Below, in pieces: positions 45,842 to 54,661 of a stretch of 64,000 bases of DNA. The notes below the pieces were generated by a model that was not told the origin of the DNA, ran no database searches, and saw nothing but the letters and a program-made list of their open reading frames with translations. The number at the start of each line of letters is the position of its first letter. Position 1 is the first letter of the stretch. The DNA is from Cryobacterium sp. SO1 (lineage in GTDB: Bacteria; Actinomycetota; Actinomycetes; Actinomycetales; Microbacteriaceae): NCBI RefSeq assembly GCF_004210215.2, contig NZ_CP067394.1:3906001-3970000 (forward strand), written 5' to 3'. The translations under genes and the position numbers were made by a program.

Positions 45842-45917
45842 ATATCCACAGCACAATCCACAGCCCGTGAGCAGTCAGGGCGGGAGTTTCCACACCCTGT
45901 GCACAGGCTTATCCACA
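45842..45917. promoter_or_regulatory. Cluster of DnaA-box-like sequences
   Basis: ATATCCACA (45842-45850), CAATCCACA (45854-45862), GTTTCCACA (45886-45894) and a perfect TTATCCACA (45909-45917), all in one orientation, plus the palindrome CCTGTGCACAGG (45896-45907). This lies in the 406-base gap between a minus-strand gene and the SRPBCC gene. No dnaA or dnaN is near, so it is not the usual oriC; a DnaA-titrating or DnaA-regulated site is possible. Confidence 0.6.
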
Positions 45918-46006
45918 GGCGCGCACACGAATGCAAATACGAACCTGTACAGCTCCACAGCGGCATCGACCTGGAGCGTCGATCGGATGCGGGCTACACT
46001 CCCGGC

Positions 46007-46498
46007 ATGCAGAGCCAACGCTATGAGATCGCTGTCCACGCACCCGTCGAGGTGGTGTGGGAGACGATGCTGGACGATACGACCTACCGCCTCTGGGCGA
46101 GCACGTTCCAGCCCGGCTCCTACTTCGAGGGCTCCTGGTTGCCGGGCAGCGAGATCCTCTTCCTGGGTGACAACGAAGACGGCACGGCGAGCGGCATGGT
46201 GGGGGTGATCGCCGAACACCGCCCACACGAGTTCGTCTCGATCGAATACCGCGGGCAGATCGTGAACGGGATCGAGGACACCACGAGCGACGACGCCCGT
46301 GCCGTGGCCGGTACTCACGAGAAGTACACCTTCACCGAGGCCGACGGGGTCACCACCGTCGTGGTGGACATCGATGTGGACAACCGCTACGCCGACATGT
46401 TCGCCGAGATGTGGCCCCGAGCCCTGATCGCACTGCGGGAACTCTCCGAGACCGAGGCGCACACACACGGGCAGCATTCGGCCGCCCGAATGGACTGA
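46007..46498 (+). CDS. SRPBCC-family (START-like) protein
   Basis: 163 residues from ATG 46007. YEIAVHAPVEVVWETMLDDTTYRLW opens the fold, then strand-rich EHRPHEFVSIEYRGQIVNG and a long C-terminal helix (RYADMFAEMWPRALIALREL). Such AHSA1/SRPBCC proteins bind hydrophobic ligands in a deep pocket. No catalytic motif. The frame extends upstream through the DnaA-box cluster but that part is not used. Confidence 0.85.
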   Translation: MQSQRYEIAVHAPVEVVWETMLDDTTYRLWASTFQPGSYFEGSWLPGSEILFLGDNEDGTASGMVGVIAEHRPHEFVSIEYRGQIVNGIEDTTSDDARAVAGTHEKYTFTEADGVTTVVVDIDVDNRYADMFAEMWPRALIALRELSETEAHTHGQHSAARMD

Positions 46499-46695
46499 GC
46501 CGGTGCGGTGGTCGGGCGCCATTCGTTGCCAAGACCATGGCGGTGTGTTTAGGTGAGCCCATGAGGCCCAGTTCCCGGATCGCCGACGAGCCGAGTGCAG
46601 AGACCATCCGCCCGGGCTCGGGCCGGTTCGGCGCGCGCCGCGAACGCATCCGCCTGCGCGCCCGCGCCACACCGGCCACATCGAACTGACCGGCC

Positions 46696-49425
46696 ATGGC
46701 ACTGCCGGTCCTGACCACCAAACTGTTCGTTCCGGCCGTCCGATCCCACGCCGTGTCCCGCCCGCGGCTCATCGACAAGCTGCACGACGGGCGCCGCGCC
46801 GGCCGCAAGCTGACGCTGGTGTCGGCCCCGGCCGGGTTCGGCAAGACCTCGGTGCTCAGTGAGTGGATCGCCGACGCCCGGCGGCGGGATCCCCTGCTGC
46901 GGGTCGCCTGGATCTCACTCGACGCGGCCGACAACGACCCGGCCCGGTTCCTCGGATACCTGGTCAGCGCCCTGCAGGCAGCCGATCCCGCGCTCGAGCC
47001 GGTCGCCGTGGCGGGCCAGCCGGGCTCGGTCGACCAGACCCTGACGGCCCTCATCAATGCCCTCGCCGAGGGCACCACCCCGATCATCCTGGTGATCGAC
47101 GATTTCCAGGCCATCGAGGCGCAACCCGTCCGTGACGCCGTCTCGTTCTTGCTCGACCACCAGCCACCCACGCTGCACCTCGCCCTGGCCAGCCGGTCAG
47201 ACCCGCTCCTCCCGGTGGCCCGGCTGCGCGCCGGCGGTGAGCTCACCGAGTTGCGGGCTGCCGACCTGCGCTTCACCCCGGGCGAGGCCGCCGGTTTCCT
47301 CCACGAGATGATGGGGCTGAACTTGTCCGCCGCGGATGTCGCGGTGCTCGAGGCCCGCACGGAGGGGTGGATCGCCGGGCTCCAGCTGGCCGCCCTGTCA
47401 CTGCGGGAGCGTGACGACGCATCGGGCTTCATCGCGGGCTTCGCCGGCAGCAACCGGTTTGTCCTCGACTATCTCGTGGAGGAGGTGCTGCAGCGCCAAC
47501 CCGCGACGGTGCGCGACTTCCTGCTGCGGACCTCCGTCCTGGACGGGCTGAACGGTGCGCTCTGCGACGCCGTCACCGGGCTCACCGGCGGCAGCGAGAT
47601 GCTGGCCGCCCTGGAGCGTGACAACCTGTTCGTGGTTCCGCTGGACGACCGGCGGCAGTGGTACCGCTACCACCACCTGTTCGCCGATGTGCTTCGGGCC
47701 CGGCTGGCCGGCCAGGACCCCGGCCTGCACGTTCTGCACACTCGCGCGAGCGAGTGGTACGAACGCAACGACCTCATCGAGGACGCCGTGAGACACGCTC
47801 TGGCGGCCGACGACGTCGAGCGGGCGGCCCGGCTGATCGAGCTCGCCGTTCCGGCCGTGCGGCTGAGCCGGCACGACGCCACCCTGCTGCGCTGGCTGGC
47901 GCTGTTGCCGGCACCCGTCATCCGTCGCCGGCCGGTTCTGGGCGTCTATCGCGCGTGGTCGTCGCTCGTCGCCGGCGATGTGGAGGCCGTTGAACCACAG
48001 CTGGCCGCCGCGGAAAGCTCCCTGGCCACCCGGGATGCCGCGGGGCGGCCGGCGCACGACTCGGCGCCGAGCGAAGAACTGCGCACCCTGCCCGTGACGA
48101 TCGCCGTGTACCGGGCCGCGGTGGCGCAGGCCCGCGGAGACCTGGCCGGCATGAGAACCCACGCGCAACGGGCCCTGGACCTCACCGAACCCGGCGACCA
48201 TCTGGGCCGGGGTGCGGCGGCGGGGTTCCTCGGGCTCGCCGCGTGGGCCACCGGCGACCTCGACGCCGGGGTGCGGGCGTTCGGCGAGGTCCGAACCAGC
48301 CTGCGGCGGGCCGGCAACCTGGCGGATGCGCTCAGCACGACCATCCCCACCGCCGACATGCTCCTGGGCCAGGGGCGACTGCGGGATGCCCAGCGGTCCT
48401 ATGAGGACGCGCTCGGGGAGGCGCTCCGGCTGAGTGCCGCAGAGGGCACTCCCCCGCAGTCCACCGGCGACCTGGAGGTGGGGCTCAGCGACATCCTGCG
48501 GGAGCAGAACGACCTGCCCGCTGCCCTGGCCCACCTGGCCGCGAGCGAGGCGCTCGGCGAACAGGCGCATTCGCACGAGAACCGGTACCGCTGGTTCGTG
48601 TCGATGGCACACATCCGGCAGGCGCAGGGAGACCCCGAGGCCGCGCTCGAGCTGCTCGGCACGGCGGAGCGGCACTACCGGCGCGGGTTCCTGCCGGAAC
48701 TGCACCCGATCCACGCGCAGACGGCCCGGGTGTGGATCAGCCAGGGACGCCTGGGCGAGGCCACCGCCTGGGCAAGGGCGCGGGGCCTGTCGAGCTCGGA
48801 TGCCCCGACCTACCTGCGTGAATTCGAGCACCTCACCCTGGCCCGGCTGCTGATCGCCGGGCACCGGGCCGACCCCGGCGTCGGCCGGCACCGCGAGGCG
48901 CTGCACCTGCTGGGCCGGCTGCTCGCGACCGCCGAGACCGGGCGGCGCTGGGACAGCGTGATCGAGATCCAGCTGCTGCAGGCGCTCGCGCACGCGGCGA
49001 ACGACAACATCGCCCGGGCGCTCGAGTCCCTGGAGCAGGCCCTCCGCCGGGCGGAGCCGGAGGGGTACTGCCGGCTGTTCCTCGACGAGGGTGAACCAAT
49101 GGCGGCGCTGCTGAGGCACGCCGCCGCCGCGGGCATCGCTCCCGAGGCCGTCCGACGGTTGAGCGGCGCGCTCGTGCCGGGCGGCCTGCAGGCGGGTGGG
49201 AGCGAAGCACCGGTGGGCGAGCTCGCCGCCCCACTGAGCGAGCGCGAACGGCACGTGCTGCGGTTGTTGGCCAGCGAGCTGAGCGGCCCCGACATCGCCC
49301 GGGAGCTCTACATCTCGCTGAACACCCTGCGCACCCACACCCGGCACATCTTCGGCAAGCTCGAGGTGAACAGCCGCCCCGCGGCCGTGCGCCGGGCCGA
49401 GGCGCTGGGCCTGCTCAAGCTGTAG
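46696..49425 (+). CDS. Large ATP-binding LuxR regulator (MalT/LAL type)
   Basis: 909 residues. Walker A LVSAPAGFGKTSVLSEWI at about 41-58, Walker B PIILVIDDFQAI near 132, an STAND-type ATPase with winged helix (YRYHHLFADVLRARL), a TPR-like helical region (about 380-780) and a C-terminal LuxR helix-turn-helix (LSERERHVLRLLASELSGPD, then VNSRPAAVRRAEALGLL). Activators of this type oligomerise with ATP and an inducer. Three small membrane/unknown genes follow on the same strand 200 bases downstream and may be its targets. Confidence 0.93.
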   Translation: MALPVLTTKLFVPAVRSHAVSRPRLIDKLHDGRRAGRKLTLVSAPAGFGKTSVLSEWIADARRRDPLLRVAWISLDAADNDPARFLGYLVSALQAADPALEPVAVAGQPGSVDQTLTALINALAEGTTPIILVIDDFQAIEAQPVRDAVSFLLDHQPPTLHLALASRSDPLLPVARLRAGGELTELRAADLRFTPGEAAGFLHEMMGLNLSAADVAVLEARTEGWIAGLQLAALSLRERDDASGFIAGFAGSNRFVLDYLVEEVLQRQPATVRDFLLRTSVLDGLNGALCDAVTGLTGGSEMLAALERDNLFVVPLDDRRQWYRYHHLFADVLRARLAGQDPGLHVLHTRASEWYERNDLIEDAVRHALAADDVERAARLIELAVPAVRLSRHDATLLRWLALLPAPVIRRRPVLGVYRAWSSLVAGDVEAVEPQLAAAESSLATRDAAGRPAHDSAPSEELRTLPVTIAVYRAAVAQARGDLAGMRTHAQRALDLTEPGDHLGRGAAAGFLGLAAWATGDLDAGVRAFGEVRTSLRRAGNLADALSTTIPTADMLLGQGRLRDAQRSYEDALGEALRLSAAEGTPPQSTGDLEVGLSDILREQNDLPAALAHLAASEALGEQAHSHENRYRWFVSMAHIRQAQGDPEAALELLGTAERHYRRGFLPELHPIHAQTARVWISQGRLGEATAWARARGLSSSDAPTYLREFEHLTLARLLIAGHRADPGVGRHREALHLLGRLLATAETGRRWDSVIEIQLLQALAHAANDNIARALESLEQALRRAEPEGYCRLFLDEGEPMAALLRHAAAAGIAPEAVRRLSGALVPGGLQAGGSEAPVGELAAPLSERERHVLRLLASELSGPDIARELYISLNTLRTHTRHIFGKLEVNSRPAAVRRAEALGLLKL

Positions 49426-49455
49426 CCATCCGCCCGATCCACCGCACGGCCATCG

Positions 49456-49503
49456 GCACAGGCATCCGCACAGGCATCCGCACAATCTTCGGCGCAGCCA
49501 TCC
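49456..49503. repeat. 12-base repeats after the LuxR gene
   Basis: GCACAGGCATCC at 49456-49467 and 49468-49479, and the relative GCGCAGCCATCC at 49492-49503. Intergenic, close to the LuxR stop. Confidence 0.65.
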
Positions 49504-49626
49504 GCACAATCACCACGTCGATCACCATGCCGGGTGATGCCGCGTCACCAGGTGTCTCCGTAGATTCCAGTCATCCTCAGGTTGCCGCCTGGAGACAATC
49601 GACCTCACCCGTCAAGGAGAACCGCC

Positions 49627-50388
49627 ATGAGTCCCACCCGTTCCGCATCCACCTCTTCGGCCCCGGCCCGTGCCACCGTCACCCCGGCCGGCCTCACCCG
49701 CGCCGCCGGCGCATCCGCCGCGCTGGCCGGACTGATCTACATCGTCATCCAGTTCATCCATCCCCGTGACGTCATCACCTCGATCACCACCCCGATGTGG
49801 CTGGTCGTGCACCTGCTCAGCCTGAGCATGGCCATCCTGGCGCTGATCGGGCTGGCGGGCCTGTACCTCAGCCAGGTGCGCCGGCTCGGGGTGCTCGGCC
49901 TGATCGGCTACCTCATGTTCAGCCTCTTCTTCATCCTGCAGTCGGCCTTCAACTTCGCCGAGGCCCTCATCGCGCCCCTGCTCACGGATGTCGCGCCCCA
50001 GTTCGCCACGGACTTCGTCGGCCTGTTCGGCCGCTACGCCAGCACGACCGATCTCGGCCCGCTGGCCCTGGTCGTGCCCGTCGGCAGCGCCCTCTACATC
50101 GTCGGCGCCCTGCTGTTCGGCATCGCGGTCCTCCGGGCCCGGGTCCTGTCCCGCGGGGCGAGCATCCTGCTCATCGTTGCTGCCGTGCTGACGCCCGTGG
50201 CCGGCCTGCTTCCGCACACCGTCGAACGGATGGCCGCGATTCCGATGGGTCTCGCGCTGATCTGGCTCGGCTACTCGTTGTGGTCGACCCAGCGCCGGGC
50301 GGCGCAGCAGCCCACCGACGGTGCCGAAGGTACCAACGGCATCACGGGCACCGAACGAGGCATCCGCCGTGCCGCCCAGACCCGCTGA
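49627..50388 (+). CDS. Six-helix membrane protein of unknown function
   Basis: 253 residues from ATG 49627, preceded by a near-perfect AAGGAG. Six hydrophobic segments between about 24 and 225, with polar loops and a low-complexity C-terminus. General resemblance to DUF4386-type proteins (SLFFILQSAFNFAEALIAPL; GSALYIVGALLFGIAVLRA). First gene of a three-gene unit behind the LuxR regulator. Confidence 0.8.
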   Translation: MSPTRSASTSSAPARATVTPAGLTRAAGASAALAGLIYIVIQFIHPRDVITSITTPMWLVVHLLSLSMAILALIGLAGLYLSQVRRLGVLGLIGYLMFSLFFILQSAFNFAEALIAPLLTDVAPQFATDFVGLFGRYASTTDLGPLALVVPVGSALYIVGALLFGIAVLRARVLSRGASILLIVAAVLTPVAGLLPHTVERMAAIPMGLALIWLGYSLWSTQRRAAQQPTDGAEGTNGITGTERGIRRAAQTR

Positions 50389-50635
50389 TCCGCACCGCTT
50401 CGAGATCCGCATCCAGGGGCAGCTGGATGCGGGCTGGAGCGACTGGTTCGACGGCTTCGAGCTGACCGCCGGCCGAGACGGAACCACCATCCTGACCGGC
50501 CCGGTCACCGACCAGGCCGCCCTGCACGGGATCCTGCGACGCATCGGCGACGTGGGACTCACCCTGCTCTCGGTCAATCCGACGCCGTCCCACCCCGAGG
50601 AGCTGGTCCCCGATGAACGACACACAGATCACTGA
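50369..50635 (+). CDS. Small protein, BON/STAS-like, 88 aa
   Basis: GTG 50369, overlapping the previous stop by 20 bases, with GAGG upstream. FEIRIQGQLDAGWSDWFDGF and TTILTGPVTDQAALHGILRR resemble a small family often found beside DUF4386/DUF2306 membrane genes. Soluble; probably cooperates with its membrane neighbours. Its 3' end overlaps the next gene by 23 bases, so all three are tightly coupled. Confidence 0.75.
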   Translation: MPPRPADPHRFEIRIQGQLDAGWSDWFDGFELTAGRDGTTILTGPVTDQAALHGILRRIGDVGLTLLSVNPTPSHPEELVPDERHTDH

Positions 50636-51311
50636 AACGCTCCGGACACCGCGCCCGCGCCCCACCTGGCCGGTGCCGGCCGGGCTGATCCTGCTCAGCC
50701 TCATCCCGGTCCTGGCCGGGGCCGCCCGGCTCGGCGAACTGACCGGCGGGGCCGTGCCGACCGTGCACAACGCCCGGTTCCTCGACTCCCCGGTTCCGGT
50801 GCTGGCGCATATTGTCGGCGCCACGGTCTTCAGCCTGGTCGGAGCGTTCCAGTTCGTGCCGGCCCTGCGCCGGGGCCGCGCCGGCTGGCACCGGGTCGCG
50901 GGCCGCATCCTCCTGCTCCCGGCCGGGCTGTTCGCTGCCCTCTCCGGCATGTGGATGGCCGCGTTCTACCCGCACCCGCCCGGCGACGGCCTGGTCATGT
51001 CGCTGCTCCGCCTGTTCTTCGGGGCCGCGATGGTGGCCAGCCTCGCCCTGGGCATCCGCGCGATCTCGCGCCGCGACCTCGTCGGCCACGGCAGCTGGAT
51101 GACCCGGGCCTACGCGATCGCGGTGGCAGCCGGCACCCAGGCGCTCCTGCTCATCCCCGGCGCGATGCTTTTCGGGCCCGCCGACGAGCCCTCCCGGACG
51201 GTGATCATGGGCCTTGCCTGGCTGCTGAACCTGGCGGTGGCCGAAGAGATCATTCGGCGCCGCGTCCGGCAACGATCCAGGCAACCCGCACTACAGCGAA
51301 CGGTTCGATGA
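50613..51311 (+). CDS. DUF2306-type membrane protein
   Basis: 232 residues, start inside the previous gene. Seven hydrophobic segments. HIVGATVFSLVGAFQFVPALRRGRAGWHRV and GHGSWMTRAYAIAVAAGTQA carry the conserved His and Arg residues of DUF2306, a multi-helix family with histidines near membrane edges that may bind heme or metal. Last gene of the three-gene unit. Function unknown. Confidence 0.82.
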   Translation: MNDTQITETLRTPRPRPTWPVPAGLILLSLIPVLAGAARLGELTGGAVPTVHNARFLDSPVPVLAHIVGATVFSLVGAFQFVPALRRGRAGWHRVAGRILLLPAGLFAALSGMWMAAFYPHPPGDGLVMSLLRLFFGAAMVASLALGIRAISRRDLVGHGSWMTRAYAIAVAAGTQALLLIPGAMLFGPADEPSRTVIMGLAWLLNLAVAEEIIRRRVRQRSRQPALQRTVR

Positions 51312-51465
51312 CGGCGGCCCCGTGGCCAGCGCCGAAAAGATCGGGGCGGCCTCGCCCGACCGGGTGCTGCCGTTCGCCGAGGTCGCCGGCATTGCCATGG
51401 AAACGGCCGCAGACGATGCGACTCTGGTCGACCTGCGCGGCTGCACTGTCCCGCCCCCGGCGCGG

Positions 51466-51537
51466 CCCAACTGTTCCCCAAACGGACTTGTGCGCCCGGT
51501 GCGCCGGGTGCAGAAGTCCGGAGCGGGAACAGTTGGG
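51466..51537. repeat. Nested family B hairpin between convergent genes
   Basis: Outer arms CCCAACTGTTCCC and GGGAACAGTTGGG are perfect over 13 bp. Inside are CGGACTT/AAGTCCG and TGCGCCCGG/CCGGGTGCA. It lies between the stops of the DUF2306 and MMPL genes, so it could act as a two-way terminator, though no T tract is present. Confidence 0.75.
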
Positions 51538-51552
51538 TGGGCGCGTGGTCGG

Positions 51553-53856
51553 CTATTCGCGCAGGCCGAAGCGGGTGTGGATGGGGGCACTCCAGCGCGG
51601 CGCCCACCAGAGGATGCGCTCGAGCGAGGTCATCACCGCGGGCACGAGCACGATCCGCACCAGCGTCGCATCCAGCAACACCGCCACCGCCAGGGCGGTG
51701 CCGATCTGCTTCATCTGCATCAGGTCGCCGGTGGCGAAGCCCGCGAAGACCAGCACGATGATCAACGCCGCCGAAGTGATGATGCGGCCAGAGCTCTGCA
51801 GGCCGGTCTCGATGGCCGTGCGGGTGCTCTCGCCGCGGTCGTGGTGTTCCTTGATCCGGGCGAGCAGGAACATCTCGTAGTCCATGGCCAGGCCGAAGCC
51901 GAAGGTGAGCACCAGGGTGAGCACGAGGGCGTCGACACCGGAGATGGTGTCGGGATCGAAGTTCAGCACCCCAGACAGATTGCCCTCCTGGAACCCCCAC
52001 ACCAGCACGCCGGCCGCCGCGCCCAGCGAGATGACACTGATGACCAGGGCGGTGAGCGGGATGATCACCGATCCGGTCATCAGGAACAGCAACACCAAGG
52101 TGGCCACGGCGATGATCAGCACCGCCCAGGGGGCACCGCTGGCCAGCGAGTCGAGGTAGTCCACGGCCTGCGCGTCCGCGCCGCCGACCCGGTTGTCGAA
52201 GGCCGGCCGGTCCGCCCGGATGTCCCGCACCACGTTGGCGCCCTGGTGCGTGTCCACGGTGACCCTGGACACCCAGTAGCCGTTGGTCTCCACCGGCGGC
52301 GCCACATCCGTCACCCCGGGCAGGGCGCCGACGTCGGCCGCCCAAGCCGCCGCCCCGGACTCGTCGGTGCTGGACACCAGCTGCACCCGTGGTGCAGTGG
52401 CCAGCGGGAACTCCTCGTTCAGAGTGGTGATGAAGTCGTACTGGCTCGACGACCGGGGGATGGCGTCGTCGGCGCTGTTGGCCACCGTCACCGACAGCAC
52501 CGGGCTGCCGAGCAGCAGCAGCACGGCGGTACCGCCGAGCGCCACGAGCACCGGCGCCCGCTGCACGAGCCGGGCCAGCTTCGAGAAGACGCCTTCCTCC
52601 GGCGCGATGTCGCCGAACCGGGTGAGCCAGGCTCCCACGCCCGGGATGCGGGTGAGCACCCCGGGCTGCACCAGCCGTTCGCCGAGGTAGCCGAGCAGCG
52701 CCGGCACCAGGACGAGTGCGGTGAGGATGGCGATGAGCACCACGCAGACCGCACCGATGGCGATGGCGCGGATGATCGACGGTTCGAACACGAGCAGCCC
52801 CGCGGTGGCGATCGCGAAGGTGAGCCCGGAGTAGAGGACGGTGCGGCCGGCGGTGTTGACCGTGCTGCCCACGGCCTGGAGCATCAGTTCGTGACGGCTG
52901 TGCCGGTGGTGCGGCAGGGTGGCCAGTTCTGCGGTTTGCAGCGGCGGCACCTCCGCAAACGGCTCACCGTGCGGGCCCGGCGGGGCACCGGGGCCGCCTC
53001 CGCCCAGCCGCGCCCGGAATTCCTCCCGGAACCGGCTTACCATCAGCAGCCCGTAGTCGATCGAGAGACCGAGGCCGATCACGGTGATCACGTTCATCAC
53101 GGTGATGCCGATGTCCATCACGAACGTGAACGCGAAGAGCATCCCGAGCGCGCCGATGATCGACGCGATGGCACCGACCAGCGGGATGCCGGCCGCGAGG
53201 AAGCCGCCGAAGATGATCAGCATGACCAGGAGCGCGATCGGCAGGGCGATCAGTTCGCCCTTCTGCAGGTCGGACTCGGCGACGGCGATCAATGACTCCA
53301 CGATCAGGGGAGTGCCGCCGACCTCCACCTGGGCGTTCGGGTCGAGCTGGCCGATCTCGTCGGCGGCCACCTGCAGCCGGCGTTGAACGTAGGTGAGCAG
53401 CGGGTCCCTGACGGTGCCGTCGGTGGTCTCCATGGCCACGGTGAAGAGCATCCCCTCCCCGTCCGCGGAGAGCAGCGGCGCGGCCGCCGGGTTCGGGCTC
53501 CCGTCGGGCAGGGGTGGGATGACAAGCGGGTTGATAACCTGGCTGACCCCGTTGACCTGCTCCAGGCGGAGGGTGGCGGAGTCCAAAATCGCCGCGAGGT
53601 CGGGCGAGCCGAGATCGGTGGGGTGCACGAGCAGCGACAGGGACTCGGTCTGCTCGTTCTCCGGGCCCGCGATCAGGTCGGCGGCGGTCGACGCCTCGCC
53701 CTCTACCGACGGCCCCGCGCTGGAGAGCCGCTGGAAGAGGGTCTCGCCACCGACCCCGAGCAGCGCCGTGGCCACGCAGGCGCCGAGCGCCACCACCCAG
53801 CACAGCAGGGAGATCAGACGATGGCGGGCGACGTTCACACCCAGTTTTCGCAACAT
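51553..53856 (-). CDS. MMPL/RND-family membrane exporter
   Basis: 767 residues with twelve membrane segments in two halves. LIALPIALLVMLIIFGG and the motif IGLGLSIDYGLLMVSRFREE mark the first half; LTLVLTFGFGLAMDYEMFLLARIKEEH-type sequence in the second half repeats the GLxxDY proton-relay motif. Large outside loops lie after helices 1 and 7. Actinobacterial MMPL proteins export lipids or small molecules with the proton gradient. Substrate unknown; no regulator or lipid gene is adjacent. Confidence 0.93.
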   Translation of the reverse strand: MLRKLGVNVARHRLISLLCWVVALGACVATALLGVGGETLFQRLSSAGPSVEGEASTAADLIAGPENEQTESLSLLVHPTDLGSPDLAAILDSATLRLEQVNGVSQVINPLVIPPLPDGSPNPAAAPLLSADGEGMLFTVAMETTDGTVRDPLLTYVQRRLQVAADEIGQLDPNAQVEVGGTPLIVESLIAVAESDLQKGELIALPIALLVMLIIFGGFLAAGIPLVGAIASIIGALGMLFAFTFVMDIGITVMNVITVIGLGLSIDYGLLMVSRFREEFRARLGGGGPGAPPGPHGEPFAEVPPLQTAELATLPHHRHSRHELMLQAVGSTVNTAGRTVLYSGLTFAIATAGLLVFEPSIIRAIAIGAVCVVLIAILTALVLVPALLGYLGERLVQPGVLTRIPGVGAWLTRFGDIAPEEGVFSKLARLVQRAPVLVALGGTAVLLLLGSPVLSVTVANSADDAIPRSSSQYDFITTLNEEFPLATAPRVQLVSSTDESGAAAWAADVGALPGVTDVAPPVETNGYWVSRVTVDTHQGANVVRDIRADRPAFDNRVGGADAQAVDYLDSLASGAPWAVLIIAVATLVLLFLMTGSVIIPLTALVISVISLGAAAGVLVWGFQEGNLSGVLNFDPDTISGVDALVLTLVLTFGFGLAMDYEMFLLARIKEHHDRGESTRTAIETGLQSSGRIITSAALIIVLVFAGFATGDLMQMKQIGTALAVAVLLDATLVRIVLVPAVMTSLERILWWAPRWSAPIHTRFGLRE

Positions 53857-53868
53857 GGCCGTCCTCTA

Positions 53869-53928
53869 CTCATGAACGCGCTCCTCGTGAACGCGCCACT
53901 CATGAACGCACTCCTGGTGAAGGCACGC
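53869..53928. repeat. 30-base tandem repeat upstream of the MMPL gene
   Basis: ACTCATGAACGCGCTCCTCG with TGAACGCGCC (53869-53898) is followed by a variant copy (53899-53928). Each copy itself holds two GAACGC units. It lies in the 5' region of the MMPL gene, starting 13 bases before its ATG. Confidence 0.65.
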
Positions 53929-54010
53929 CCACTGCACCGGATGCGCCCGCTCCCCGGTCGTTCCGCGGCCAAACTACTCCAGTGCGGGCGGACGGGACTA
54001 CCCTGCAGGC

Positions 54011-54391
54011 ATGACCAGTCACGGGGAACTGATTCCACTCGAGCAGTACTTCGTGGGCAGGGATCCGAGCGCGCGGGCGTTGTTCGACGCCGTGCGGTCG
54101 GTCATCCTGTCGATCGGCGAGACCGAAGTCCGCGTCACCACCAGTCAAATCGCTTTCCGCCGGCAGCGGTCGTTCGCGTGGACGTGGCTGCCGGGTCAGT
54201 ACCTCCCCGGCGACGTCGCCCCGCTCGTGCTGTCGGTCGACCTGGACAGGTTTGACACGTCGGCACGGTGGAACGAGGTCGTGGAGCCCACCCTCAACCA
54301 CTTCATGCACCACCTAGAACTGCACTCACCGGCGGACCTGGACCCCGGCGTGCTCGAGTGTCTGCGTGAAGCCTGGTCCAAGGCCGGCTGA
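54011..54391 (+). CDS. DUF5655-domain protein
   Basis: 126 residues. EQYFVGRDPSARALFDAVRS, then EVRVTTSQIAFRRQRSFAW and WLPGQYLPGDVAPLVLSVDL match DUF5655, a small alpha/beta domain of unknown function also found as a fusion partner. Soluble. Divergent from the MMPL gene. Confidence 0.85.
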   Translation: MTSHGELIPLEQYFVGRDPSARALFDAVRSVILSIGETEVRVTTSQIAFRRQRSFAWTWLPGQYLPGDVAPLVLSVDLDRFDTSARWNEVVEPTLNHFMHHLELHSPADLDPGVLECLREAWSKAG

Positions 54392-54405
54392 GCCGCCGTT
54401 CGGGT

Positions 54406-54560
54406 CTAGTACGTCCGCGTCCCCGAGTTGGGCCGCACGCGGGCAACTCGGCGCAGACCGAGCAGATCGGTGCCCGGAGCACCGGTGAGCACCACATCGC
54501 CGGGCTCCAGGGTGAGCCAGCGGGTGACGTAGACCAGGGTCGCCGCGACCGACGACGGCA
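54406..54560 (-). pseudogene. Fumarylacetoacetate hydrolase-family gene remnant
   Basis: The minus-strand frame contains LVYVTRWLTLEPGDVVLTGA PGT, with the space marking my break, which is the conserved C-terminal FAH block (TLEPGDVVLTGxPxG). Everything upstream is missing, and the tail after it is replaced by unrelated sequence containing the palindrome CCGAGTTG/CAACTCGG (54423-54451). It is a fragment of a decayed gene. Confidence 0.65.
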
Positions 54561-54570
54561 GGGTGAACGA

Positions 54571-54639
54571 GGCAGCTACTCGTTCGTCTGGGCGATGGCC
54601 GGCGCGAACAAGGCCTTCGACGACATGGACCACGTGTAG
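54571..54639 (+). pseudogene. C-terminal remnant of an unidentified gene
   Basis: A 22-codon frame, GSYSFVWAMAGANKAFDDMD followed by HV and a stop at 54637-54639, looks like the real C-terminus of a protein: balanced residues and good codon use. It joins head-to-tail with the antisense FAH remnant at about 54565, so a deletion probably fused the ends of two convergent genes. I do not recognise the parent protein. Confidence 0.4.
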
Positions 54640-54661
54640 TCGGCGGAACTGAGGTAACCGC

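Noticed and set aside
45842..45917. Calling the DnaA-box cluster oriC
   Set aside because: No dnaA, dnaN, rpmH or gyrase genes are nearby and there is no AT-rich unwinding region.
46561..46689. Small Arg-rich plus-strand frame before the LuxR gene
   Set aside because: No Shine-Dalgarno and a composition typical of non-coding GC-rich sequence.
47398..49509. Minus-strand open frame of 703 codons
   Set aside because: It is the antisense of the LuxR/MalT regulator, a common effect of high GC content; it shows no domain.
51322..53295. Plus-strand open frame of 657 codons
   Set aside because: It is antisense to the MMPL exporter and extends across the nested hairpin; composition is Gly/His/Arg-rich without motifs.
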